Below, piece by piece: positions 6,347 to 13,053 of a DNA stretch of 20,208 nucleotides; the first letter of the stretch is position 1, and the number at the start of each line of letters is the position of its first letter. Below the pieces are notes generated by a model, which saw nothing but the letters and a program-made list of their open reading frames with translations, had not been told where the DNA came from and searched no databases. The stretch is from an uncultured Corynebacterium sp. (lineage in GTDB: Bacteria; Actinomycetota; Actinomycetes; Mycobacteriales; Mycobacteriaceae), in the NCBI RefSeq assembly GCF_946221155.1, contig NZ_CAMIAN010000035.1, forward strand, positions 1 to 20,208, written 5' to 3'. A program made the translations under genes and the position numbers.

Positions 6347-7783
6347 GTGTCATTCAAGACTGCAGAAGAAGTCGTCAAATACATCAAGGATAACGACGTC
6401 GAGTTCGTCGACGTCCGTTTTACTGATGTTCCCGGAATCGAGCAGCACTTCACCATCCCTGCTTCGGAATTCGACGAGGACGTCGTAGAGGAGGGCCTGG
6501 CCTTCGACGGTTCGTCCGTGCGTGGCTTTACCACCATCGAAGAGTCGGATATGAACCTGCTGCCGGACCTGGCGACGGCCAAGATCGATCCGTTCCGCAA
6601 GGCCAAGACGCTCAACGTGAAGTTTTTCGTTCACGACCCGTTTACCCGCGAGCCGTTCTCCCGCGACCCGCGTAACGTTGCCCGCAAGGCAGAGCAGTAC
6701 CTGGCCTCCACCGGTATTGCGGATACCTGCTTCTTCGGCGCGGAGGCTGAGTTCTACCTCTTCGACTCCGTCCGCTACGAGGCGGAGACCAATCGTGCTT
6801 TCTACGAGCTGGATTCCGTCGAGGGCTGGTGGAACCGTGGCGCAGAGGTCAACCCGGATGGCTCCACCAACCTGGGCTATAAGACCCGCATGAAGGGCGG
6901 CTACTTCCCTGTCGCTCCGTACGACCACTACCAGGATCTGCGCGACGATATGTCCCGCAACCTGACGAACGCTGGCTTCAAGCTGGAGCGCGCGCACCAC
7001 GAGGTTGGCACCGGTGGCCAGCAGGAGATCAACTACGAGTTCAACACCCTGCTGCACGCTGCGGATGACCTGCAGTCCTTCAAGTACATCATCAAGAACA
7101 CCGCTTGGCAGGCCGGCAAGTCCGCGACCTTCATGCCGAAGCCGCTGGCTGGCGACAATGGTTCGGGTATGCACGCTCACCAGTCCCTGTGGAAGGACGG
7201 CGAGCCGCTGTTCTACGACGAGTCCGGTTACGCCGGCCTGTCCGACATCGCCCGCTACTACATCGGCGGCATCCTGAAGCACGCTGGCGCTGTGCTGGCC
7301 TTCACGAACCCGACGCTGAACTCTTACCACCGTCTGGTTCCGGGCTTCGAGGCTCCGATTAACCTGGTGTACTCGCAGCGTAACCGTTCCGCTGCAGTAC
7401 GCATCCCGATCACGGGCTCCAACGCGAAGGCGAAGCGCATTGAGTTCCGCGCTCCGGACCCGAGTGGTAACCCGTACTTCGGCTTCGCCGCGATGATGCT
7501 GGCTGGCCTGGATGGTGTGAAGAACCGCATCGAGCCACACGCTCCGGTCGATAAGGATCTGTACGAGCTGCCGCCGGAGGAAGCTAAGGACATTCCGCAG
7601 GCTCCGACGAGCCTGGAGGCTTCCCTGAAGGCCCTGGAGGAGGACAACGAGTTCCTGACCGAGGGCGGCGTGTTCACCGACGACCTGATCGATACCTACA
7701 TCGCCTACAAGTACGACAACGAAATCGCACCTGTTCGCCTGCGCCCGACGCCGCAGGAGTTCGAGATGTACTTCGACTGCTAA
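6347..7783 (+). CDS. glnA: Glutamine synthetase type I (GlnA)
   Basis: GlnA joins ammonia to glutamate using ATP, as a cytoplasmic dodecamer, and is the main ammonium-assimilating enzyme. From the GTG at 6347 it has 478 residues, the usual length for the GSI-beta form. Visible motifs are the N-terminal FVDVRFTDVPG, DGSS (54-57), GAEAEFYLFD (131-140), ATP-binding GSGMHAH (272-278) and NPTLNSYHRLVPG (321-333). DLYELPPEE carries Y406, the residue adenylylated in this subclass. The open frame reaches further upstream (ATG at 6281), but those 22 residues overlap the likely promoter and do not match the family. GGAAG stands seven bases before the GTG. A bidirectional terminator follows at 7850. Confidence 0.97.
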   Translation: MSFKTAEEVVKYIKDNDVEFVDVRFTDVPGIEQHFTIPASEFDEDVVEEGLAFDGSSVRGFTTIEESDMNLLPDLATAKIDPFRKAKTLNVKFFVHDPFTREPFSRDPRNVARKAEQYLASTGIADTCFFGAEAEFYLFDSVRYEAETNRAFYELDSVEGWWNRGAEVNPDGSTNLGYKTRMKGGYFPVAPYDHYQDLRDDMSRNLTNAGFKLERAHHEVGTGGQQEINYEFNTLLHAADDLQSFKYIIKNTAWQAGKSATFMPKPLAGDNGSGMHAHQSLWKDGEPLFYDESGYAGLSDIARYYIGGILKHAGAVLAFTNPTLNSYHRLVPGFEAPINLVYSQRNRSAAVRIPITGSNAKAKRIEFRAPDPSGNPYFGFAAMMLAGLDGVKNRIEPHAPVDKDLYELPPEEAKDIPQAPTSLEASLKALEEDNEFLTEGGVFTDDLIDTYIAYKYDNEIAPVRLRPTPQEFEMYFDC

Positions 7784-7841
7784 GGGCTGCTTTAAGCTGC
7801 TCTAGCTTTCTTGACGCCGTCGGTCCCAGATCGGCTGGTGG

Positions 7842-7899
7842 CACAAACGAAGCGGTGATGACCTGTTAGTTCACAGGTTGTCACCGTTTAGTTTTTGTG
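7842..7899 (+). terminator. Terminator downstream of glnA
   Basis: A 17-bp stem with three G-U pairs (7850-7866 with 7873-7889) and loop TAGTTC is extended outward by CACAAA and TTTGTG. The right side is T-rich (AGTTTTTG). The symmetry suggests it can stop transcription in both directions. Confidence 0.82.
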
Positions 7900-8075
7900 A
7901 CGCCACCTCGTGGATGTCGCTCGAAGGATGTTATTCACTCGCCCTCTCCCCTGCTTAACAGAACCGGTTGACTTGAAAGCCTCGGCGAGGGACCGGTTGC
8001 GTCGAACTGAAAATCAAGATGAGAAGTGGTGGGTGGGACCTTAGACTGAGCTTGTCACTCAACGAAAGGCACCAC
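7900..8075 (+). promoter_or_regulatory. Upstream region of the lipoprotein gene
   Basis: The octamer ACCGGTTG, containing the palindrome ACCGGT, occurs at 7963-7970 and 7992-7999, 29 bases apart in the same orientation, as a paired regulator site might. TAGACT at 8042-8047 is a candidate -10. AAAGG at 8065-8069 lies six bases before the GTG at 8076 and decides that start. Confidence 0.4.
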
Positions 8076-8600
8076 GTGATCACCACTCGTCGTCGTACAC
8101 TCCTCGCTCCAGTTTTCGCTTTCAGCCTCATCAGCATCTTCGGTCTCACCGCTTGCGGCAATGAGGACACAACCACAGAACCGTCCACCACTACTGTCAC
8201 CAGCGCTCCTCCCAGCGAGTCCGAGAGCTCAGAGCCAGAGTCCACCACGGTCACCAGCGCTCCCGAAGGCACACCGCCCCCGACCACCACGATCACCAGC
8301 ACGCCGGAACCCACACAGCCGAGTAATCCTGTCGCTGAAGAGGAACAGGCCACGCAGCAGGCTCCAGCTAATCAACCCAGAGCCACTTCTCCAGCGCAGA
8401 AGCAACCACCGATGGGTAATCAGGGAGCAAGCCCCAACTGCCCCGCCTACCTCTGCGGTTACGGCACTGCTCCTAATGGTGCGCCGAACTTGACCAGTGG
8501 CGAGACGCAACTGCTGGCTCGCTGTAACTCGGGCGAGTACAACGCTCCCCAGGTCTGTGCAAATCTGCGTCTCAAGGCCCAGCGGGCGGGACAGAACTAA
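8076..8600 (+). CDS. Small Thr/Pro/Ser-rich lipoprotein of unknown function
   Basis: This is a predicted exported lipoprotein of 174 residues. A signal peptide with TRRR, a hydrophobic core and the lipobox LTAC predicts lipid attachment at C27. Residues 30-85 are a low-complexity stalk with repeats TTTVTSAP, STTVTSAP and TTTITSTP, and 86-118 are Gln/Pro-rich. The C-terminal part (about 120-174) is compact, with four cysteines at 122, 127, 150 and 161, enough for two disulfides outside the cell. I do not recognise this domain. The GTG at 8076 is chosen because AAAGG lies six bases upstream; the frame is open to 8019, but that would put 19 odd residues before the signal peptide. It stands alone, with glnA terminated upstream. 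Confidence 0.75.
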   Translation: MITTRRRTLLAPVFAFSLISIFGLTACGNEDTTTEPSTTTVTSAPPSESESSEPESTTVTSAPEGTPPPTTTITSTPEPTQPSNPVAEEEQATQQAPANQPRATSPAQKQPPMGNQGASPNCPAYLCGYGTAPNGAPNLTSGETQLLARCNSGEYNAPQVCANLRLKAQRAGQN

Positions 8601-8736
8601 CTGGTTACTTCGCACAGTTGCCTCCTCGATCGTCAGATGCCGAACATGGCTGCCCTGGCCGCGATGCGCTGCATGAAGGTCGCGCCTGAAGACTAGGGCT
8701 CCCCTCCTCACTCTCGCATCGCCACCCCCCCTGAAA

Positions 8737-8823
8737 TAAGGTCACCCTTAGTAGCGTTATGCTCCTCTAAAGAGAATCTAGTGCGCCAGCGCACAGATCT
8801 ACACACAGGCGATCCGAAGGAGG
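8737..8823 (+). promoter_or_regulatory. MFS gene promoter region with two palindromes
   Basis: TAAGG-TCAC-CCTTA (8737-8750) and GTGCGC-CA-GCGCAC (8781-8794) flank a weak promoter-like pair, TTAGTA (8748) and GAGAAT (8772-8777). GAAGGAGGG at 8815-8823 is a good ribosome binding site, 12 bases before the GTG at 8836. The palindromes look like repressor sites, but no regulator gene is adjacent. Confidence 0.45.
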
Positions 8824-8835
8824 GCACGCACCACA

Positions 8836-10425
8836 GTGGCTAACCAGGACACTCACGCCGCAAACTCACAGCCGGTCAACCCTCGCGGGGAAGCACAGCC
8901 AGGCACCCCGCGCCAGGGCGCAGACAACCCCCTGCCCGGCGCGACGGAGGCCACGGTCCGCTCACCCGGTACCTATCCCCCGGGTGAGGATCCGCGCCGC
9001 TGGAAAGTACTGGGCGTCATCCTCACCACGATCTTCATGTCGCTCATCAGCGTGTCCATCATCAACGTCGCCCTGCCCTCCATCCAGCAGGGGCTGGATG
9101 CGACCGAATCGGACATCCAGTGGGCGCTCTCTGGATACACGCTGACGTTCGGCGTGGTTCTCGTCGCTGCTGGCCGCGCCGGCGATCTCCTCGGCCGGGG
9201 CGGGATGTACCTCATCGGCCTGTCGATATACACGCTGGCCGCCATCACCGCTGGCTTCGCCCCCACAGCGGAAGCCCTGAACGTCACCCGCTTCATCCAG
9301 GGCGTAGGCGCCGGCCTGCTCAACCCGCAGGCCGTGGGCATGATCCAGCAGTTCTTCCGCGGCAAGGAGCGCGGCCGGGCCTTCGGCTGGTTCGGCACCG
9401 TCGTGGGCGTGGCCGTGGCCATTGGACCCGTCCTGGGTGGTTTCCTCATCCGTGTCGGTGGCCCGGAGCACGGCTGGCGCTGGACATTCCTGGTCAACGT
9501 CCCCTTCGGCCTTCTGGCCTTCGTCCTCGCACTCCTGTGGTTCCCGCGCCCGCTGATGGGCCGGGTTAAGGATCCCGCCACCGGCCGTAACGTGGGCGTC
9601 ATCCGCGCAGTGCGCAGCCTCGACCCCTTCGGCTCCCTCCTGCTTGGCTTGGCCGTCCTGGCCTTCCTCTTCCCGTTCGTGGAATCCTCCGGCAGCGCGC
9701 GGACCTTCCTGCTCCTGCCCGTCGCCGTCGCTCTTCTGGCGGGGTGGCTGGCGTGGGAGCGCCATGTGAAAAAGTCGAAGCCTTTCGCCCCGATGGTGGA
9801 CATGCAGATCTTCCGCTTCCCCAGCTTCCGCCTTGGCACCATGCTGGCGGGTGTGTATTTCATGGGCATGACCAGCATCTGGGTGCTCGTGGCCCTGTAC
9901 TTCCAAAACGGCCTGGGCTACAGCGCGCTCGTCGCCGGTAGTGTCGGCATCCCCGCCGCGATCAGCAGCTCCTTCGCCGCCAACCGGGCCGGCAAGCGAG
10001 TCGCCGACCGGGGCCGGCGCGTCGTCATCGATGGCATCTCCGTGGCGCTGACCGGCATCGTGCTGACGATCCTCGCCCTTGTGCTGCACCACGTCGCGGG
10101 GATTTCGGAGTGGTGGATGGTTCTCACCCTCTTCCTCGTCGGCACCGGCCAGGGCGCGGTCATCGGCCCGAACCAAACCCTCACGCTCGCGGACGTCCCC
10201 CTCAACTACGCGGGTAGCTCCGGCGCGGTTCTGCAAACTGCCCAGCGCATCGGCACCGCCATGGGGCTGGCGCTGATCACCGCGATCGTTTTTGCCGGCT
10301 CGCGCGCCATCAACTGGACTCTCGGCACTGCCATCGGCTTCGGCACCATCGGCTCGCTCATCGCCGTCGCCCTCGTCATCGCGCTCTACGACAATCGCCT
10401 GCGCGCCCGCCGAGCCGCCCGTTAG
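8836..10425 (+). CDS. MFS transporter, DHA2 (EmrB/QacA-like) family
   Basis: This is a 529-residue inner-membrane proton-coupled exporter of the 14-helix class, typically drug or metabolite efflux; the substrate cannot be read. A hydrophilic, Pro/Gly-rich cytoplasmic tail (about 1-55) precedes the first helix, which carries SIINVALPSIQ, typical of DHA2 members. Motif A appears as GRAGDLLGRG (113-122). FIQGVGAGLLNPQ (153-165) and motif C, GWFGTVVGVAVAIGPVLGG (184-202), mark an antiporter. The last helices end near 520, before a short basic tail. The start is a GTG with a strong Shine-Dalgarno sequence, and no other start lies before the first helix. It is monocistronic as far as can be seen, ending just before the low-G+C island. 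Confidence 0.92.
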   Translation: MANQDTHAANSQPVNPRGEAQPGTPRQGADNPLPGATEATVRSPGTYPPGEDPRRWKVLGVILTTIFMSLISVSIINVALPSIQQGLDATESDIQWALSGYTLTFGVVLVAAGRAGDLLGRGGMYLIGLSIYTLAAITAGFAPTAEALNVTRFIQGVGAGLLNPQAVGMIQQFFRGKERGRAFGWFGTVVGVAVAIGPVLGGFLIRVGGPEHGWRWTFLVNVPFGLLAFVLALLWFPRPLMGRVKDPATGRNVGVIRAVRSLDPFGSLLLGLAVLAFLFPFVESSGSARTFLLLPVAVALLAGWLAWERHVKKSKPFAPMVDMQIFRFPSFRLGTMLAGVYFMGMTSIWVLVALYFQNGLGYSALVAGSVGIPAAISSSFAANRAGKRVADRGRRVVIDGISVALTGIVLTILALVLHHVAGISEWWMVLTLFLVGTGQGAVIGPNQTLTLADVPLNYAGSSGAVLQTAQRIGTAMGLALITAIVFAGSRAINWTLGTAIGFGTIGSLIAVALVIALYDNRLRARRAAR

Positions 10426-10467
10426 TTATTGACGCCACCACGCCTTTACAACCGTGGATTTCAGACC

Positions 10468-10495
10468 TAAGGTTAGGTGAATCAGCTAAGAGGGG
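10468..10495 (+). promoter_or_regulatory. Promoter and start region of the XRE-ImmA module
   Basis: TAAGGTTAGG at 10468-10477 could hold the -10 (TAAGGT) and also equals one half of the DtxR-type iron box, but the other half is poor. Several GTG codons are possible starts (10477, 10498, 10507, 10510). GAGGGG at 10490-10495 would suit the 10507 start; the 10477 start would need a nearly leaderless message. Confidence 0.3.
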
Positions 10496-10842
10496 ATGTG
10501 ATTCAGGTGGTGCCGGAAGATTTTGGAACGCGCCTGCGGACGTTAAGAGAGCTACGGGGATTGTCGACCCGTGAGCTCTCTCGAGAGCTTGAGGGAGTGA
10601 TTTCCCAATCTGGGATCTCACGCATGGAGAATGGGGCAAAGCAGCCAATGGTGAGCGATCTCGTAGCTCTGAGCTGGGTTTTTGGAGTCAGCCTGAATGA
10701 GCTAACGGACGAAGTTCCACTTTCTAAACGCGCTCAGTGGGCTGCGCGTTCCTCAAAGGAGATCGACATCTCTGAAGCAAAAAGCGATCTTATGCCGTAC
10801 CTTGAGCTCCGAAACACCCTGGACGAGGTGTTAGATGCCTAG
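10477..10842 (+). CDS. XRE-family DNA-binding protein, antitoxin/repressor of an ImmA module
   Basis: This is a 121-residue protein with a Cro/C1-type helix-turn-helix at about 16-78 (FGTRLRTLRELRGLSTRELS, then SQSGISRMENG), followed by an acidic helical tail. Its stop overlaps the start of an ImmA/IrrE protease gene by eight bases. This is the known pairing in which the protease cleaves or controls the repressor, as with ImmR and ImmA of ICEBs1. It probably represses its own operon. The GTG at 10477 is the longest start; 10498, 10507 and 10510 are also possible and would only shorten the leader. G+C is visibly lower than in the MFS gene upstream and the VIT gene downstream, which suggests transfer. 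Confidence 0.88.
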   Translation: MNQLRGDVIQVVPEDFGTRLRTLRELRGLSTRELSRELEGVISQSGISRMENGAKQPMVSDLVALSWVFGVSLNELTDEVPLSKRAQWAARSSKEIDISEAKSDLMPYLELRNTLDEVLDA

Positions 10843-11653
10843 TTCGTTCTCCTTTGAGCAAAATGCGTCCCCAACCAGGCAAGGCAAGAACCTCGCTGAA
10901 CAATTTCGGCGCGTTTACGAGCTTGGAGACGATCCCATCGATCGCATCGAATCGTTTACCGAGCATGTAAATGCTGACCTGCTCATTCGCCCTCTCCCAA
11001 CGGACGTTGAAGCAATCTCCGTCAAGGATCCGCAAACGGGCAACATCGTCATCGGCGTAGGAACAAGCACCTCTCCTTATCGGCAACGATTCACTGTAGC
11101 CCACGAGGTCGGACACATTCTGGCTGACGATATTGACCGATCATCCGAGGTGCCTCAATGCGAGCCAAACAGCCCTTCGGAGACTCGAGCCAATTCGTTT
11201 GCCCGCAACGTGTTGTGCCCCTTGAATGGGGTGAAGAAGATTGCTCAGAACCTCTCTCCCGCAGCCCCCGAGACACTCTCCAAGATCATTCAGCACTTCC
11301 GTGTCTCCCCTTCGGTTGCTGCCATTCAGCTGAAAGAAGCTGGATTAATTAGCGAGGAAGTCTGCAACGAATTATCTGAAGAATGGTCCGCTCCAAAATT
11401 GGCTTCCCTCTACGGTTGGCGGGAGCAATACAATGCGGATGCGCTAGTTTCAGACCAGCCACGACCATCTCCGCGCCTGGTTGCCGACTCAACCAAGGGC
11501 TATCGCAAAGGCGTCGTATCTGCTTCCGCAGTCGCACTAGCCCGTGGCATTTCTTCTGAACAGGTGAAACAAGAACTAGATGTGGCACCCGCGGAACCAC
11601 AACCGACGGACTCCCCCTTTGCAGAACTAGATGCATTCTTCGAAGAGGGCTGA
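10835..11653 (+). CDS. ImmA/IrrE family zinc metallopeptidase
   Basis: This is a 272-residue cytoplasmic protease of the COG2856 type. The zinc site HEVGH is at 90-94 in FTVAHEVGHILADD. The third ligand is probably E116 in ETRANSFARNVLCP, the typical ExxAnxFA segment of this family. The sequence is intact over the catalytic half (about 40-180). The C-terminal 90 residues end in an acidic DAFFEEG tail and may bind the partner. The start overlaps the XRE gene by eight bases and the stop overlaps the next ATG by one base (TGATG), so the three genes were built as one translated unit. In relatives the enzyme cleaves its XRE partner to derepress it; such pairs have also been proposed as toxin-antitoxin modules. 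Confidence 0.92.
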   Translation: MPSSFSFEQNASPTRQGKNLAEQFRRVYELGDDPIDRIESFTEHVNADLLIRPLPTDVEAISVKDPQTGNIVIGVGTSTSPYRQRFTVAHEVGHILADDIDRSSEVPQCEPNSPSETRANSFARNVLCPLNGVKKIAQNLSPAAPETLSKIIQHFRVSPSVAAIQLKEAGLISEEVCNELSEEWSAPKLASLYGWREQYNADALVSDQPRPSPRLVADSTKGYRKGVVSASAVALARGISSEQVKQELDVAPAEPQPTDSPFAELDAFFEEG

Positions 11654-12041
11654 TGGATTCCACTAACCAGCAACTGTTCGTAGTTTCTGACACTTCAGTA
11701 ATCTTGTCGTTCGACGCTTCGCTGGTGTGGGCTTTAGAAACAAGACCGGCCTCGCTAAAGACCTCGGCGAATTCATGTGCCTTGCCCACTGCCTAGTCGA
11801 ACAAGATAAAGGCAAGAAAGTGGCCATGATTGTCGATGACGGCCAAGGGCAGGAGATGGCACGGAAGCGCCAAGTTCGTTCGTTCAGCTCTGAGGATGTT
11901 TTGCTCCGCGCACTTCAGATGAAGAAGCTTCGGACAAAGTCCGAGGTACGAAAGATCTGGGAGCAGCTCTCCGAGTTCGACACCCACGTACACTTCTCAA
12001 ACACAAAACTATCTAACCCAAAAATCTACCGCGATCTTTAG
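11653..12041 (+). pseudogene. Remnant of a PIN-type nuclease gene, third gene of the module
   Basis: The frame starting at the ATG at 11653, overlapping the ImmA stop, gives LFVVSDTSVILSF. This looks like the first strand of a PIN domain with its catalytic Asp, but it stops at 11796. The second half lies in another frame (open from 11691 to 12041) and reads LAKDLGEFMCLAHCL, then VAMIVDDGQGQEMARKR. This matches the usual GExxAxxLA and hhhDDxxGrxxA segments of the C-terminal PIN half. Between the two, only about 20-40 residues are available instead of the roughly 80-100 usual for the family. The gene therefore seems to have lost an internal piece and its frame. It is inferred to be inactive. 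A sequencing error alone would not restore the missing middle. Confidence 0.6.
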
Positions 12042-12052
12042 TCCCCAACCCC

Positions 12053-12100
12053 AGCCTCACCTAACAAAAGGCACCCTGACCTGCGTAAAGGTAGCCTTTC
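12053..12100 (+). promoter_or_regulatory. Possible metal-regulator sites upstream of the VIT gene
   Basis: AGCCTCACCTAA at 12053-12064 matches one half of the DtxR consensus (AGCCTAACCTAA) in 11 of 12 positions; the left half is poor. AAAGG-TAG-CCTTT at 12088-12100 is a perfect inverted repeat just before the -35 box. Both fit control by iron or manganese of a VIT transporter, but binding is not shown. Confidence 0.4.
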
Positions 12101-12105
12101 AATGC

Positions 12106-12141
12106 TTGCAGCAAATCTGACGCTCAGCGATACTTGCGCCA
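12106..12141 (+). promoter_or_regulatory. Candidate leaderless promoter of the VIT gene
   Basis: TTGCAG (12106-12111) and GATACT (12129-12134) are 17 bases apart and place the transcription start at the ATG at 12141. No Shine-Dalgarno sequence precedes that ATG. This favours 12141 over the in-frame ATG at 12102, which would lie inside the promoter. Confidence 0.5.
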
Positions 12142-12854
12142 TGAGCACTTCAGTATCTTGCCCCTGCGATCGCTACTACGACGGCAGCTGCACTGCCGTG
12201 GCTACGTGCGAACGCGGGATTATCACCATCCCGACGGCTGAAGTGACCGCGCACGCAGAAGTTCCGCCAGCCACTCAGGCCGAACACACGCCGACCGCTC
12301 CAGCCACACACCCCGAGCTCACTGCCCCAGCTGAGCACGCCGAGCACCCCGACGTCGATGAGAATCACGGCGAAAGCCTCAACCGCCTCCGCGCGGCCGT
12401 CCTCGGCGCCAACGACGGCATCGTCTCCACCGCCGCGGTCCTCGTCGGCGTGGCCGGCGCGACCAGCAACCCCCAGACCATCGCAATGTCCGGACTGGCC
12501 GCCGTCATCGGCGGCGCCGTATCCATGGCGCTCGGCGAGTACGTCTCCGTCTCCTCGCAGCGCGATTCCGAGCGCGCCATGGGCATGAGCCAGCTGGTGA
12601 ACCCGTGGTCGGCTGGCATCGCGTCCTTCATTTCCTTCATCTTGGGTGCCGCACTGCCGTTTGCCGCCGCCCTGTTCGCCCCCGTCGCCGTCATCTTCGG
12701 CGTGACCTTCGTAGCCCTGGCACTCACCGGCGCCCTGTCGGCTCACCTCAGTAACGTGCCGAAGACCCGCGCAATGCTGCGTATCGTGATCGGCGGAATG
12801 GCTGCCTTGGCAGTCACCTTCGCCGTGGGTTCCATCTTCGGAGCGGCAATATAG
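12141..12854 (+). CDS. VIT family (VIT1/CCC1-like) iron or manganese transporter
   Basis: This is a 237-residue membrane protein that by family moves Fe(II) or Mn(II) out of the cytosol. The VIT domain (about 78-237) begins with NRLRAAVLGANDGIVSTAA, carries MALGEYVSVSSQRDSE (129-144) at the end of the second helix and has five hydrophobic segments. The first 80 residues are unusual. CPCDRYYDGSCTAVATC carries four cysteines (7, 9, 17, 23), followed by a Pro/Ala/Glu linker with seven histidines. Such a tail could bind metal or a partner. The frame is open to an ATG at 12102, which would add 13 residues; I prefer 12141 because a 17-spaced promoter points to it. It stands alone, ending at a terminator, next to possible DtxR-like sites. 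Confidence 0.9.
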   Translation: MSTSVSCPCDRYYDGSCTAVATCERGIITIPTAEVTAHAEVPPATQAEHTPTAPATHPELTAPAEHAEHPDVDENHGESLNRLRAAVLGANDGIVSTAAVLVGVAGATSNPQTIAMSGLAAVIGGAVSMALGEYVSVSSQRDSERAMGMSQLVNPWSAGIASFISFILGAALPFAAALFAPVAVIFGVTFVALALTGALSAHLSNVPKTRAMLRIVIGGMAALAVTFAVGSIFGAAI

Positions 12855-12877
12855 CCCGCCTCCTCCCTTTCCCCAAT

Positions 12878-12933
12878 AGCGCTGCAACTCCCCTGCAAGA
12901 TTCCTTGTAGATTCGGGTACTGCAGCGCTTTTT
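12878..12933 (+). terminator. Terminator after the VIT gene
   Basis: AGCGCTGCA (12878-12886) pairs with TGCAGCGCT (12921-12929), followed by a T-run to 12933. The 34-base interior holds a smaller hairpin, CTGCAAG / CTTGTAG, with one G-U pair. The whole forms a branched stem that ends the VIT transcript. Confidence 0.75.
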
Positions 12934-12965
12934 CGTAGCACCGCCGCAGCACACCGCAAGGGAAA

Positions 12966-12994
12966 TTGACGAAATCGTCAAAATCTACAAAAAT
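12966..12994 (+). promoter_or_regulatory. Promoter with palindromic operator for the ABC-like/YhgE operon
   Basis: TTGACG (12966-12971) and AAAAAT (12989-12994) are spaced 17 bases. The -35 box is one arm of the palindrome TTGACG-AAAT-CGTCAA (12966-12981), so a bound dimer would block RNA polymerase. This suggests a repressor-controlled operon. No regulator gene lies beside it. Confidence 0.6.
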
Positions 12995-13053
12995 GGCCAG
13001 GGTGTCTGTTGAAATAGACCGAGCTTCCCTACCCACAGAAATCAGGTAAAGCC

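Noticed and set aside
8962..10236. A 424-residue minus-strand frame opposite the MFS gene
   Set aside because: It is very rich in His, Asp, Glu and Gly, as expected from reading a membrane-protein gene backwards; the plus-strand frame has clear MFS motifs.
10468..10486. A full DtxR iron box before the XRE gene
   Set aside because: Only the left half (TAAGGTTAGG) fits; the right half mismatches at most positions, so I treat it as a promoter element with a chance half-site.
12150..12959. A 269-residue minus-strand frame opposite the VIT gene
   Set aside because: It is a shadow of the VIT gene and runs through its terminator.
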